Shown: piece after piece, positions 51,613 to 63,910 of the stretch | How the letters are laid out: each line of letters starts with the position of its first letter | Position numbering within the stretch: position 1 is the first letter of the stretch | Assembly (NCBI GenBank): GCA_950295325.1 | Contig: OX485805.1 | Location: forward strand, 55,204,758 to 55,268,757 | Direction of reading: 5' to 3' | DNA length: 64,000 nt | From: Polytrichum commune | Lineage: Eukaryota > Streptophyta > Polytrichopsida > Polytrichales > Polytrichaceae | Notes under the pieces: model-generated | The model's database searches: none | What the model was told of the DNA's origin: nothing | Seen by the model: the letters and a program-made list of their open reading frames with translations, nothing else | Made by a program: the position numbers and the translations under genes

Positions 51613-52679
51613 TGGCACAGGTGCAACGGGACAGGACAGCACGGGCCCATACTAGTATTAAGCACTAAAAGTTAGTACCTGAAATACCCTGAAATGCCCT
51701 TAGTGTTTTGATGTTGGAGGACTTGCTCCACTAATTGGGTCAAAGCACAATTTTGGAAACATGCCATACCATGCAGTCTCTGATAAAGTTATGGATTTAT
51801 TGACAGACTGTCATGGATCCGTATATACTGAACCTTGTCTATTTAGAATCATAGACAATATCATTGATTTCCTACCCAGCAATCACTTGGAACAGATCAA
51901 CAGATATCACAATGTATGAATACTGCTCAATGGCCTAGACCCATGACACCATTGCATAAATTGCATAGGTGTGCTCGCAATAAACCTCAAAGGGATATCA
52001 TAGTGCTTGATCAAGCAATACATAACCTGCAAAATACTGCCTCCAGGCTTTACCAAATTTATACCTTGTGGACCTCTTTTCCACTTAATAAGGACTTTGG
52101 CATATATATAAAAAAGAAACTACCAGGAAATTGCTAAGAAATACCATGGTTCTGTTTGATTTTGCACATGCTTAGGTCGAGTATGTTAACATGGTAACTC
52201 TACCTGTCGTTAATGACTCCATGGTCTCCATGTCAATCACATCGTCCTTGTGTATGATCTGCATGAGTCTCCACTTCTTTCAGGAATGCATCAAATCCAA
52301 GCACACGCACCTTGGTCTCCAGTTTGTTCATTCTACTGATATTCTCTGGGGATGCGTGTAAGTGGAAAAAAATTGGCAAAAGAGCAGTCGTAAAGGAGGA
52401 ACTTAGTTATACACTATCTTACATAGATTTACTAAGTTACCTCCCAACCAATGTTGATATTCACAGAGGATCCTTGTCACAAGCATTTTTTCACAAGTAT
52501 AAAGCTAACTGATGCAAGACCTATCGATCGGGGCTTCTACCTGTATGTTCAAGTGCAATTTGACGACCTCAGCCGGCACCTTCCAGACAAGCTTCGTTGA
52601 GCAGGTGTGTCAGCAACGATGCAATCAATTGTGGAGCAGCTGATCGTCAGCCTATTTTGTGCAGATGAAATACCTCACT

Positions 52680-53110
52680 GCCTCAAAGGGAAGCTCCAGA
52701 TGCGAGACGTTTAGGTTTCTATAAGTGTGCTCTCATCGAGTAAGTTTCATGTGGATCCGAACCCTCACTGAAATTTGTGGGTTGGTTCAGTGGTACCTAT
52801 TCTGTGGATTTTCCATGTGTACCTAGCAGCAGTTGGATGTGACAGAAATACGTATCGGTGGATCCTCAGGAACCATTTTCTGCCCCCATCCTGTGTCTGT
52901 CAAGTTACATAAAGAAAATCCAGAGACAGACACCACATGGCCTCATGTCTCACATATATTTGCACGAGTGAAGTGATTGCCGCTCTCGTCGGGTCATGTA
53001 AGATGTTGCACCTGAGTGTACGAACCCTCACTGAAATTTGTTGGTTTGGTTCAGAAGCATCTATTTCTGTGGATTTCCCATCTGTACCTGACAACAGATG
53101 GATGTGCGAT
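52680..53110. repeat. Diverged direct duplication
   Basis: About 52700-52845 and 52960-53110 share 'cgaaccctcactgaaatttgt', 'ggttggttcag', 'tctgtggattt' and 'gtacct..cagca/acagatggatgtg' in order. Confidence 0.6.
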
Positions 53111-53948
53111 TGGGGTTACTACTCCGCTGCTGCTGTTGGCAGTCAATTGTTTGCAATAGAGTTATCTAAGTACATTGTAGGCAGTAAATTTCATGTTTTA
53201 TATCTCCTGAACAAAGGGAAACTTAACCCTTGACGTCCCAAAAGGACGTTCTAATCCATGAGAAGAGTTTGGAAGGGAGGATGCGCATGCAATTGTAATC
53301 ATTTTGTCTCAAATTGTTTTGTGGCAATAGATGGCATATGTATCTACTTGTTACCAACGAAAATAGGAATAATAATAAAAATATATAACTCAAAAGGAGT
53401 TGTTTTTTTAATCACAAATATGTTGGAAATTGGTACCGGTGAACGTTTTTCACCGGCTGAATGCAACGGAATCACAAAATCCTTGATAAAGGAGGATGAA
53501 GTGAACTAGTAAATAGGATTGTGTAATTTCCTTGAAGATATAACTCTTGAATGAGTCATCACAGATTTCTCATTTGAATTTCAGACTCACAAGATTCAGA
53601 TCACATAGACCACTTGAAAAATGAAGAATCGCGGATCTATTATCACAAGCCAAGGAGAGCTTCGGCCATCGTCCCGCAAGCAGTAGTTTATTGCCAGCAT
53701 CTTGAAAGATGAGGTAAAAATGTGTTCATGTGGTTTGAATCCACACACTGAAACTAGACTAATCAACATGTTCCGCTCCTATGCTCAAATCTCAATTCAG
53801 AGTTCAGACTCACTCCGCTACATTTGTTTACTCCGTATCCTTAGTTATAATGCTCCAATCGGGAAGAAGATTTACACAGCCTGCTGTCCATTAAGTCCCA
53901 CTCCTAAGCATCATGGGACTGAAATTGCAGGCTGTAAAATCCAGGTTC

Positions 53949-55236
53949 TCAATACCATGTGTATGAACGAGGATAATCCTCAGTATAGTACGTTTGTGCA
54001 TATGGAGGCACTCTGTCATACTGAAAAGTTGGCCACCCGAAAGAATCAGGTCCTAAAGGACGAACATAAGAAGCTCTAGGCGATTCATAACACGGATTGT
54101 CGAAGAAATAGGTTTCCGAGTGCGAGGGTTGTTGTCTGTAGTATGAGGCACGGTTCGGGGAAGAGCGGTAGAAAGATTCTTCTAATCGTCTGGGCCTCAT
54201 GTAATCTGACCGAAAGCTTGTGGAGTGGGCCAACTTCGTGGGCAACCTATGTATACCTCCATTCCAGAATTCGGACTTCCTCTTCACACGCTTCACTTTT
54301 TTCAATGCTTCAAAAGGATCCGCATAGCCTCGCACAGTTACTCTCTCGCTCCCTTGGTCGCAGAAAACTTGGTACACACCGCCGAGCTCCAGAAGCTCTT
54401 CCTGCACTTTCTCTTCGCATTTCGAGCAGCACATGGGCACCCAGAATTCAATCTCCTGCACAGCAATGAAAAAGTTGTGTTTGTGTGAGAGATTTCCTTG
54501 CAAGTGGCGTTACTTCAGAGATGAATGAGGGTCCAATAAAGTATCACAATTACAGAATGAAATAGATTGTACTTTATGATACATTTAAACCTGATGATAT
54601 TTCATAACATTACTCAGCTGATGAGCTGTTTTCATGGCCCAGATTCGAGAATAAAGACCCCGGATGCCGGAATCCCACTGCTTCAGACTGAATCTGAAGT
54701 CAGGGCAGCTGAACACAGCTTATCAGGTGAGTGTGTTATGTTTGATTAATTGTGAGATTTGAGTATTTGAATTGAAGAGAAGCTACTTTGAAGATACAGA
54801 ACTATACGTAACCTGATTTTGGTGACATTGGGTGACAACACATGAGACTGTCATCTCATAGTCAAGCATTGGATCCCATGATTGGCATTGGAGGTAAGAA
54901 GGGAAAATTAGAGCAGGATTTGAACTCACTGGAAGGGATCGCCTGGAGTCGCCATAGCCATGGTTGTGAAGACGCTCATAGCTGTCTCCCCTCCAGGACT
55001 CACTCCTTCCATACATCATCTGCAAAAAATAATTTTGCTACAAATGAGTTACAAAACCCTCAGAATCGACTTCCAGTCGCAGACCCGATCAGAATGCAAC
55101 CATGGCTGAGCTCACTTCGTTGACGTGCTTCACCTCTTCGTTCAAAGTGTCGCATTTCTTCTTCTCAAACGAGTACATTAAACTTGCAAGAGTACGTAGA
55201 GGTCAAACTTACCCCATTCATCCGCATTGACGACAT
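53949..55236 (-). CDS. HMA-domain (heavy-metal-associated) protein A
   Basis: Three minus-strand exons: 55213-55236 (8 codons, MSSMRMNG), 54930-55019 (30 codons) and 53949-54455. All borders are GT-AG and in phase 0; product 206 aa. The HMA domain (about residues 39-100) starts EIEFWVPMCCSKCEEKV; the M-x-C-x-x-C metal site reads MCCSKC. It is followed by a QGSERVTVRGYADPFEALKKVKRVKRK segment and then a Ser/Tyr/Arg-rich, probably disordered tail ending in a YPRSYTWY stretch. No CaaX box, so not an isoprenylated HIPP. Such proteins bind Cu or Zn and often act as cytosolic metallochaperones; the actual metal is unknown. Paralogous to the gene at 59.5-60.5 kb with identical exon structure. A TATAAAAG box lies at 55429-55436 on the minus strand. 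Confidence 0.88.
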
Positions 55237-57939
55237 GTTGTAAGAAAGATCAGCTTAGAAAACTGAGCCTAAAATCTAAAATCTTCTGCACACCCTTTGT
55301 TGCCGATTGCTGCCCAGGTGGACCCAAATTTTTGCTCTTCTCTTCGAACCAGAGACCCAAATTAGCTAATTGGTGAATGTGAGAAAGAGGTTGCTTAGCA
55401 AGCATGGGAAGAGCAGTCGATGCTGGATCTTTTATAATGCTTCCTCACGAAAGCGCGTGCGGCCAGCATCCTTGATCCTCGATGCAGGTCGGAAATTGCA
55501 AGACCCAAGTGGAAGCTGAGACTGCACAACCTGCACACAGTAAGCACAGTAAGTATTTCTAGATCCTAGTGACAGCTGCGACGCCACCTGTCCCAAGAAC
55601 CAGGGGTAAGCCAGTTGGTAGTATGAGTAAGACTACACTCATTATCCCAATTAGTGTGGATGTGGGTGGGAAATTAGTGAAGGTGATACTAAATTTCTTT
55701 ATGCTATGAAATTAGTGCCACCAAAAGATCCGGGAAGGATTGTTCATCTCGGCGTTATTCACTAAAAATATTATTCATAGACAGTACCGACATTATTCAT
55801 CATGGCATTATTCACCGACAAGCATGTGCTTGCATATAATTATTTTTATCACTCTGCAAGTACCTTAGAGCACACACTAATTTTCTTGAAATTTATGGTA
55901 AATGGGCACGTATTCATGAATTTAGTATCACTTAATAAAAAAATAAGCTCTCACTAATTTTGAGACTTGACAAAAACAATGCATGTTTCGGGAATGATTG
56001 TCACACGCACGAATTGGGATAATTAGTGTAGTAAACATATATGTTTGATAATCAAACTTAGCCTTTGTGATAGTGATTGAGGACCCATCATCATTTTCAA
56101 GTGCACGATTTTGATACAGTATTAAGTACATGAGCTAAGCAACCTATTTCGGTTACTCATCTTAAACGGACACCTATATTTGAGTGGTGTATGGTATGGT
56201 GGGGATCTAAGAACGGACACCAAAAAGAAATATCCTTAAAATATATTAGATTACGTGCTCAAAATAATATGTTAACCATTTTGACGTGTTCAATCGTCAA
56301 ATGTCCTATATGACCATTTTAATGAACTTGAAAGCCTTCACTTTGATACTGACTGAGATATTCATATGAGCTCTCGGAATTATGAAGAAAATGACTACCT
56401 ACATGCGCAATTTGGGATTTGCTAAACATCTCGCACTAATTGTGTGTTTAGTATCCTCCAAGAAGTGGGTGTAGAGCTAAAAGTGTCCGTTTAAGGCCCG
56501 CTTCCTTAATTGTAACCCTGCTGGCGACAGCTCGGCTGTCACGGCACCGCCCTCTTCGACGGCTGCAGATTTGCTGGCAAGGACAGTGAGCCTGCCGTCG
56601 TATATTTTTCGTCAGCTACGGTGAATGCAGTGGTTACGTGCAGGGTGAGGGAGAGGAAGCTGCAAAGAATGAGCTTCAGATCTTAATTTTGGGGAAGGAA
56701 TAACACAACATACAATCATCCTGGCACCTGCAATCTGTACATGGTGTGGTTCCTTGTGGAATATATCCAAGTTCTTTTGATGCAGTGTCCGGGGAGTTTT
56801 TTGGGCATAATCGGTCCAAATCCTAGTGTGTTTCAAGTCCAACCGGTTTCATGTTGTGATCTTTCGGTTTTTCTGTAGTAATTTGAGGTATATTTCACGG
56901 ATTCCTCTAAAATGATTGGTTATTTTCTCAAACTCAACCGGTTCATCTGTAACTAGCGGTTGATTCTACCCGTTCATTGTTTTGATGCACCTACACTAAA
57001 TAGCTGATGTAGTGCAGCGTTAAAAATGGTGTGTCATGTTAATTAGCTGAGTGGTTGTTGTGACTTATCATGTGGTACCAAGTGTCATGTGACACGCTCT
57101 CTAGCTGCCACCCAGTGATTGCAAGACAAATCAATTCGGGTCGCTGATGAATAGTGTGGCTCAATTATCTGTCAAGACAAGTTTCTGCCTAATTGATCAA
57201 GCTAGGGCCTATGAACAGCATTTCGGCCTCACCTAACTAGGATTTTCTCCACAGCCAACTTGCACCAAGTGTGGATGGGGAGGAGGGTAGCCTTCATCGC
57301 TTGAAATTGGAAATGATGAACACAGCTACACTTATTAGCAGCATGCATGACGTTGAAGTAATCTAGTCGTAGCTACTAGCTAGGTGACCTTTGCGAAGTG
57401 CGAGTAATGATCCAGTCATGGCAAGTCTCGCGGAGTAAAATGAGTACAATTGAGCCTTTCTTGCTCCAAAATATTGCAAACAAGTATGCCAGGCGTTGTT
57501 GATTGAAACAAATCAATGCAGAAAATTACAAATCCTTGAGCTAGCTACGCACAATCTCACGACACAATTCCAAGGTCGAACACACTATACATGTGATGTT
57601 CCTACTGCTCATTCACATCAGTGCGGCTTTTTCTTGTCTTCATCAGGTTGTCACCAATATGAAAGCTTACACAAAGTAAGGAAGGCATGTGGAAACCTTA
57701 CATCGTGTAAAGCTCCTCCTCGAGGGCTACCTCACGACGCACGTCGGTCCTTACTCCGAACTCGAAGTGCTTGACCTTGATGAGGAACTCGAGTCAACTG
57801 TAAATGCTACTTGTCACGGCGAGCTTGTGCTCTGCTTGTGGTATGAGGATAGGGTGGGCAGTAGGTAAGTAGGAGGATAGCCAGCGAATCGTAGGAAGAG
57901 TGGTTGAATTTTGATTTAGGTTTTGGTTTTTGTGTGAAG
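55237..57939. other. Intergenic region
   Basis: Holds the HMA A promoter (TATA at 55429-55436) on the left. The rest is AT-rich without a coding frame or RNA gene that I can support; the short ORF 57496-57774 has no recognisable domain. The last ~250 bp form the FHA gene's upstream region. Confidence 0.5.
55429..55436 (-). promoter_or_regulatory. TATA box of HMA gene A
   Basis: TATAAAAG on the minus strand, about 193 bp upstream of the ATG. A matching TATAAAG stands about 170 bp upstream of HMA gene B, with a conserved 'aaagcgcgtg' block nearby in both. Confidence 0.6.
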
Positions 57940-58761
57940 ATGGGAGAGATAGAAGCAGGATTTGCGAAGCTGCAGGGGGAGGATTTTGAGTACTACATGC
58001 AGACCTACACGATTGTGTTAGGCAGGAACAGCAAGAAGGCGTCGGTGGATGTGGATTTGGCAGGTCTGGGAGGGGGGATGAACATCTCTCGTCACCATGC
58101 CAGGATCGCGTACGACTTTCAGCGACGGAGGTTTGTGCTGGAGGTTTTGGGGAAGAATGGATGCTACGTGGAAGGAGTGCACTACTCTCCGGAGAATCCT
58201 CCCGTGAAGCTGGACTCGCAGGATCTGCTACAGATAGGCGAGAAGCGGTTCTACTTCCTGCTTCCTGCGAAGAAGATTGCTCGCTCCATAGCGCCCGTGG
58301 TGGCCAGCCCCGCAAACCCTAACCCTAGCTCGAGGAAGAGGGCAGCGGGAGGGGGCGGCCGAAACAGCGCGGCGGGGCCTGCGAAGAAGGTGAAAGCGCA
58401 GGCCAGGATGTCGGGGTACGAAGGAAACTCGGGTCACCAGGAGATCGAGGAACAGGAAATCGTGGGCACCATTCTGTCCAAGCTGAAAAACCAACATCAC
58501 CAAGGCGAGTGGATGGCTGTGGCAAGGTTGCATGGTGACATTCTGAACCACTTTCAGGGTAGGGTTTTGACACCGCAGTTTCAAAGCTTGATGGGGGTTA
58601 ATGAGGAAGGCCAGATCGAGACGGACGGCAAAGGAGGTTTGCGGGCATGGTCGGGGCTCGTGAATCTGCTAAAAAAGTATCCTGGCTATTTCGCCATCAA
58701 TGCCAAGCTCAAGGGTGGCATCAGGGTTGAATATGTGTCTCTCATCACGGATGAGCAGTAG
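57940..58761 (+). CDS. FHA-domain protein, plant FHA2-like, single exon
   Basis: Intron-less 273-aa protein (MGEIEAGFAKLQGEDFEYY). The FHA phosphothreonine-binding domain spans about residues 10-110 with the diagnostic pieces LGRNSKK, ISRHHARI and GKNGCYVEG. Then comes a basic nuclear-localisation-like linker (SSRKRAAGGGGR, AKKVKAQ) and a C-terminal helical domain (IVGTILSKLKNQ...LKGGIRVEYVSLITDEQ). This layout matches plant FHA2-type nuclear proteins involved in transcription or ribosome biogenesis. I chose ATG 57940 because the upstream in-frame Met at 57904 would add a hydrophobic dozen residues unlike family starts. GC-richer than its flanks. The gene converges on HMA gene B; its last ten codons are copied again at about 59187-59220. 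Confidence 0.9.
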   Translation: MGEIEAGFAKLQGEDFEYYMQTYTIVLGRNSKKASVDVDLAGLGGGMNISRHHARIAYDFQRRRFVLEVLGKNGCYVEGVHYSPENPPVKLDSQDLLQIGEKRFYFLLPAKKIARSIAPVVASPANPNPSSRKRAAGGGGRNSAAGPAKKVKAQARMSGYEGNSGHQEIEEQEIVGTILSKLKNQHHQGEWMAVARLHGDILNHFQGRVLTPQFQSLMGVNEEGQIETDGKGGLRAWSGLVNLLKKYPGYFAINAKLKGGIRVEYVSLITDEQ

Positions 58762-59550
58762 TTTTTTTACTCTTAAAGATGACTGACGACTGACAAGCTG
58801 TGTACAGATCAAGTGATCATCATCACAAAACGCAAGAGCAGAAGAAGAAGAAAGAAGTCTCGCTCATTTCCTTTCCCCGCAAGCAGGGATTTAATGCCAG
58901 CATCTCGAATGATGAGGCTATAATGTGGTTTGCATCCACACTGTAGAAATAGACTAACATCAGGTATTACTCAAATTCAGATCCGCTCCCTTCTCCTCAC
59001 TGGGGAATCATCAAATGGTTTGCTAACTATGGCTCCAATGGGGAGCAGAATCGTACAGACTTCTAATAATCATCATATCTTTTTCTTAAACTCCCAATCT
59101 TTTAGCATGGGCTTGAGTGGCAACCTAATTCTAGCTTTTCAGTAGCCCCCGTATGAATGAGGATGCTCCTCAGTATAGTACGTCTGCGAATATGTGTCTC
59201 TCATCACGGATGAGCAGTAGTAATTTTACCTCAAAGATCACTGACAAGGTGTGTACAGATCAAGTGATCATCATCACGAATGCATGAGACGAAAAAGCCT
59301 CGCTCATTCCTTTCCCCGCAAGCAGGGCGTTTTATTGCCAGCATCTCGAAAGATGAGGTAAAAATGTGGAATCATCAAATGGGTTGCTAACTATGGCTCC
59401 AATGGGGAGCAGATTTGTACAGACTGCTAATAATTGATCATATCATTTTCTTAAACTCACAATCTTTAGCATGGGGTTGAGTTGCAATCCAAATCCTACC
59501 ATTTTAATAGCCTCTGTATGAATGAGGGAAATCCTCAGTGTAGTATGTCT
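58728..59550. repeat. Tandem duplication joining FHA 3' end and HMA 3' end
   Basis: Unit 1 (about 58728-59186) runs from the FHA tail (gaatatgtgtctctcatcacgg...) through the shared 3' flank to an HMA C-terminal fragment. Unit 2 (about 59187-59550) starts again with the same FHA tail and stop codon and runs into the intact HMA gene B. Unit 2 lacks about 85 bp present in unit 1, between two 'gtgg' positions. Confidence 0.8.
59138..59189 (-). pseudogene. HMA C-terminal fragment
   Basis: About 16 codons including a stop match the end of HMA gene B (59504-59550) and gene A (53949-54000): the stretch tgaatgaggatgctcctcagtatag is the C-terminal TEDFPHSY-type coding sequence on the minus strand. It fuses directly to a copy of the FHA tail. 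Confidence 0.7.
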
Positions 59551-60514
59551 GTGCATAAGGAGGCACTCTTTCATACCGAAAAGATTGACTCCGTGAACAT
59601 CCGAAAGATTCGGGGCTTGAAGGCCGAACAAATGAAGTTTGGGGAGAGTCATCATATGGCAGAGTTGCATGGAAGAAATTCTCGGAGTGTGAGGGTTGTC
59701 GTCTATAGTACGAGACCCGGCTAGGAGAAGAATGGTAGTAAGATTCTTGTTGTCTTGGGCTTGACATGTAATTTGAACGAAAGCTAGTGGATCGTGTCAA
59801 CTTTGGAGCTGCACCTCCTTTCCAAAATTCGGACTTCCTCTTCACGCGCTTCACTTTTTTCAATGCTTCAAAAGGATCGACATACCCTTGCACTGTTACT
59901 CTCTTAGCAACTTGGTCACACAAAATTTCGTATGCCCCGTCCAACTCCAGAAGCTCTTCACGAACTTTCTCTTCGCATTTGGAGCAACACATAGGAACCC
60001 ATAATTCAATCTCCTGCATCGCCATGCACAAATTACAATGTAATGATCAGAGAATGTGATGTGCACACATGGGATTGAGTTATTTTTGCAGAGCGGGGTC
60101 TTTTACAGAATTTTATTGACATGCTGTCAGCGAATTCTATTGTACCCGACGCTTGATAAAAACACAGAATTACATGTCTACGATACCACAGGAGTTGAAC
60201 TTACAGGAAGGGATCGCCTGGGATCGCCATAGCCATGGGAATGAGGACGCTCACACCTATCTCCCCTCCAAGACTCACTCCTTCCATACATCATCTGCAC
60301 AACAAAATTGCAACAAACGAGAAACTCAACCCTCCTCGACTACAATTGCGCTTCGATCCCGAAGCAAATGGAGCTCACGACCCAAATGCGACCATGGTCC
60401 AGAAGCAAAACCATCATCATCACAGGGTTGAGGTTTATGCAACACAGAAGTATTTCAAACCCAAAGGATTTTGAGGCATTGTGAGCTTGAGTGTACCTCA
60501 TTCATCCACGACAT
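59504..60514 (-). CDS. HMA-domain (heavy-metal-associated) protein B
   Basis: Three minus-strand exons: 60497-60514 (6 codons, MSWMNE), 60205-60294 (30 codons, MMYGRSESWRGD...) and 59504-60013. GT-AG borders, frame kept, 205 aa. The HMA domain starts EIELWVPMCCSKCEEKV with the MCCSKC metal site, then VAKRVTVQGYVDPFEALKKVKRVKRK and a Ser/Tyr/Arg-rich tail ending TEDFPHSYRGY. Close paralogue of gene A (same introns, same phases), on the same strand 5.3 kb away with the FHA gene between them. Substitutions concentrate in the tail while the metal site and KKVKRVKRK block are kept, suggesting both copies are functional. TATAAAG at 60684-60690. Confidence 0.88.
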
Positions 60515-63500
60515 GTTGTAAAGCTCAGCTCAGCTCAGCTTAAAAAGGCTAAGTAGATCACCCCCAAGGAATTGGCCCCCCTAGATCTTTGCTCTGCAAC
60601 TTAACTCAAAGCTTATGCAAAGCTGATTCAGATGTTGATGTGGAGCTTCTAATTGGCATGATTGATTAGAGCCTCATGAACGCTTTATAGAATGCTGTTG
60701 CAATCGAGAAAGCGCGTGACAGCAGCATCGTCCCTACTTCCAACTTTTTTTTCTTCTTCTTTTTGCAGGTCGGAATCGGGAGGAGAGAATCGCCGAGAAT
60801 GAAGGCACTTCCTGTGGCTGGGGAGCAAAACCTGTAGATGGGTCGATGTGCGACGGTGGAGGTGTACTAGCAGACATTGTTACAACGAAGGCGAGGTTAG
60901 TGACAGGCAGGAAGCGCGTACTGGGACACCCACCTGTCGCATGTGCAGGGGGGCCAGTTGGGAAAGTGCACATTTAGCAAGCATTGGAGAGAACAAAATT
61001 TGGCAATCTTGCTTCACTCAATATGCTTTAGTGCTTTGCTATTTAAGCGGCATGTGATGATTAGCAGCGCGGATTTAGAACTTGGACAATATTAAACTAC
61101 TGTCCGCGTGGCGACAACTCTGCTTGTCTGCCTGTCGCAGGAGCACCGTCCTTCGGACCAGCGTCCTGCGTAAGCTTTGCTGATGATGGATCATGGATGT
61201 ATGTGCAATTTAGCTTGCCATATCCACACTTATTTAAAAGGGCCACTGCACATACGAGACTGAAGGCCCGTGACCATTGCATTCTAAGGGCCCGTTCACA
61301 TGGGGTCCCAACGCCCACTTATGGAGGCAAGTCCTAACATGGAGGCAAAGTCCCAACTTTGGAGCCTCAAGAAACCATCAAAATAGGGGTCGATTATCAT
61401 TAAAGTCGGATCTTGATGATTCCATGTACAAATGTTCACATGACTTGTGTGGGGAGTTGGGTCTAGCTTTTGCTCAACCCAACTCTCAACACGAGTCCTA
61501 AGCCTCATCTCCGAAAAGTGTTGCTATGTAGGCATCTATGTCATACTTGGGACTTAAGATTTGGGATCATGTGTGAAGTGGTAAGTCCCAACTTCCATAC
61601 TCTCAACGACTGAGATTACACGGATTGACCTTGAGTGACTTGGGACCCGTGGGAACCAGGCCCTGAGATCTCTCATTGGTTGCAAAAGGTTGAGACCGTC
61701 CTAAGGGCCCAAAGAAATTAGTATGGATGAATAGTCTACATGGATTCCTACATGGCAAACTATGGATAATGTTTCATGGTTTGCCAGAATTTGTGTCAAG
61801 CCCACTTTCAAGGGGTAGGGTTGGCGCAAATTTCAGCATACCATTTCAGTGGTATGGCCTTTGGATGAGAATCAAGGGCCTTCACAAGTACATGGTCACG
61901 GCCCTTGGGCTTGTGTGTGAAGTGGCCTTAATGTCATGCCCACACTAGGGCCAATTGTTGCTCCTTGGTAGCAAGAGGAGTCCCTTTCGAATAGGAAAAT
62001 TTGTCTTTTTTTGAAATTATTGCTATCAATAAGGGATTTTTGTTTTACTCAAAGTAACCTCATTGAATCTAATGTACTAGACTTTGGCCCATTCACTTCA
62101 CTAAATACAAGGTAGAAACTCCTATCCATATGGAAACTTTCCTAGTGTTGTGGGGGGCCAATCGTTGGTCCTAGTGTGAGCATGTTTTAATTTACTACCG
62201 AAGTAATAAAGTATAGTAATTGTATTTTATACTACAGTTGCTATATGGATCAATTAACAAAAATAGGAATTTTTTTTTGTGATTTGATATTTGACCCTAG
62301 GTAATTCACATGGGTAACAAGGCAACCTACTCGTGAAGGCAACCTAAATGCATGTCATAATGTTGAAGTGAGCATATTTGCATAGGGGAACACCTTGAGG
62401 GGAGTGCTTAATGAAATTTAAGGGCACTTGTGTGGAGTTGGGAACTTGAGAGCACATGCCCTTGAATTCCATAATGCACGATGCCAAAGGGCATTCCACT
62501 ACATAAAAACCATATATGGTGGGCATTATGTGGGCCACAATGCACTCATAGGAAATGTGTGAATTCTCTCAAATAACGGACACATTTCTAAGGACATTTA
62601 AAAGTCACAAGTCTTTATGATTGCAAATATGTCAATGTCAATTTTTTAAGTTTTTTTCTTTTTCTTTGAGTCAAATGATAATAAAATTACACTAATAAAA
62701 TACATCAGTGACCCCAAGCTGGGTTTGGGAGAGGGGCACAGAGAAGGCGCCCACACAACGACTCACTAGACCATATATACACACTAGTTTGAAACCTTGG
62801 AAAACTACACTAAATGAGATAGTTAATGTCATATGGTATTTAATGTCACTATGGTAACTTTCGGATGACACTTCTCATAAACAAGTCTTAAAGCACTGTC
62901 ATGGATGATGGATGAGTTCATCCATTGGCCAACCTCTACCTTCTCTTGTCCGCAACTTTTGACAAAATATTGTCATGGATGATTGAAATTTGGATGAAAA
63001 ATCACTTCGAAAGTGACAATAATTGCAACACTATAAATCTATAATCCCCCAAAACCATGACAAGGAATGACAAATAATGTTGGGTACATATTTAGTGTTG
63101 GTGACACTATACCAGGGTTTGAAATTAGTATTGAGCAAGAGAATTAGAATTGGTGACACTAAATATCATATTTAGTGAACTAAAAATCCGTAACCATAAG
63201 CCAAAGACACTTGCCTCGATGACAAGAAGCCCACAAGTTCCGCACAACATGGTTGTGAGGCATGAAAGAGATTTGATTTGATTTATTTTGTCCTTAAACT
63301 TCTACAAGAAGTTGTTGTTGTTAAGACAAAAGTGAGTGCTACAGAATGATTGAATGACTGCATAGAATGGGGGCGAGAGGGAATTCCATACTATTGTACC
63401 TCTTTTGTCATCTAACAAAAACGTCCTCAAGTAGCATGTAGGTCAGAGGTCGCCTTGTAAAGAGCATTTGACACCGGAATTAGCTTCAAAGACCCTGGAT

Positions 63501-63560
63501 TAGTCTGTAGGCTGCTGGACACATGAATAGGTTGGGTTTCAATCCCTTTGTTGTGGCTTT
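60515..63560. other. Intergenic region
   Basis: Starts with the HMA B promoter (TATAAAG, minus strand, 60684-60690). Beyond about 60.8 kb I see no gene; short ORFs (60973-60734, 61277-61501, 61727-61948) have no recognisable domain. AT-rich towards the right. Confidence 0.5.
60684..60690 (-). promoter_or_regulatory. TATA box of HMA gene B
   Basis: TATAAAG on the minus strand, about 170 bp upstream of the ATG, matching in position the TATA box of gene A. Confidence 0.55.
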
Positions 63561-63910
63561 GTGAGGATTTAAGGTCTGTGGATGTTATTTGGTTTATTTT
63601 TCATGTTCTCCAACTTCTACATATTAAATTTACACAAAAAATATATTAAAAAATCGTGTTGCATTAACAAATCTACGATGAAACATATACAAAAACTAGA
63701 TTGAAAATCCAACCTCCCTTGATTTAGTTATGGTTATTGGAAGTGTATGTTTGTTGATTTCTTAACTGGATACGTTGGTCCTCCCAATTGTGTTCACTAT
63801 TGAGTGTAGAGTAGTTATTTATATTTGAAGATGTAATCCAATCTCTTGTAAACATGTGTCTGTACGATGTTTGCTCTTTGATCCTCACCGAACCACATAC
63901 CAATCAAATA
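63560..63910 (-). repeat. Dispersed repeat, copy 2 (inverted partner at 43.6 kb)
   Basis: On the minus strand shows the same ordered phrases as 43610-43960, including 'actcaatagtgaacac' and 'gttaagaaatcaac'. Sequence from 63911 to the window end shows nothing I can name. Confidence 0.6.

Larger units (their letters stand above)
50723..53948. other. Intergenic region without a confident gene
   Basis: Contains an old ORF remnant (51245-51612) and a diverged direct repeat (52680-53110), described separately. The remainder (50723-51244, 51613-52680, 53111-53600) shows no coding or RNA signal. From about 53600 to 53948 lies the 3' flank of the HMA gene, sharing 'cccgcaagcag...attgccagcatct' with the flanks at 58.9 and 59.3 kb. 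Confidence 0.5.

Noticed and set aside
60734-60973. 79-codon minus-strand ORF
   Set aside because: Pro/Ser-rich, no domain or gene-like context beyond chance.
56500-61180. Further homology between sequences at 56.5 kb and 61.1 kb
   Set aside because: A few similar words (gcgacagctc/gcgacaactc, caccg..ctcttcgac/caccgtccttcgga) but too short and scattered to call without an alignment.
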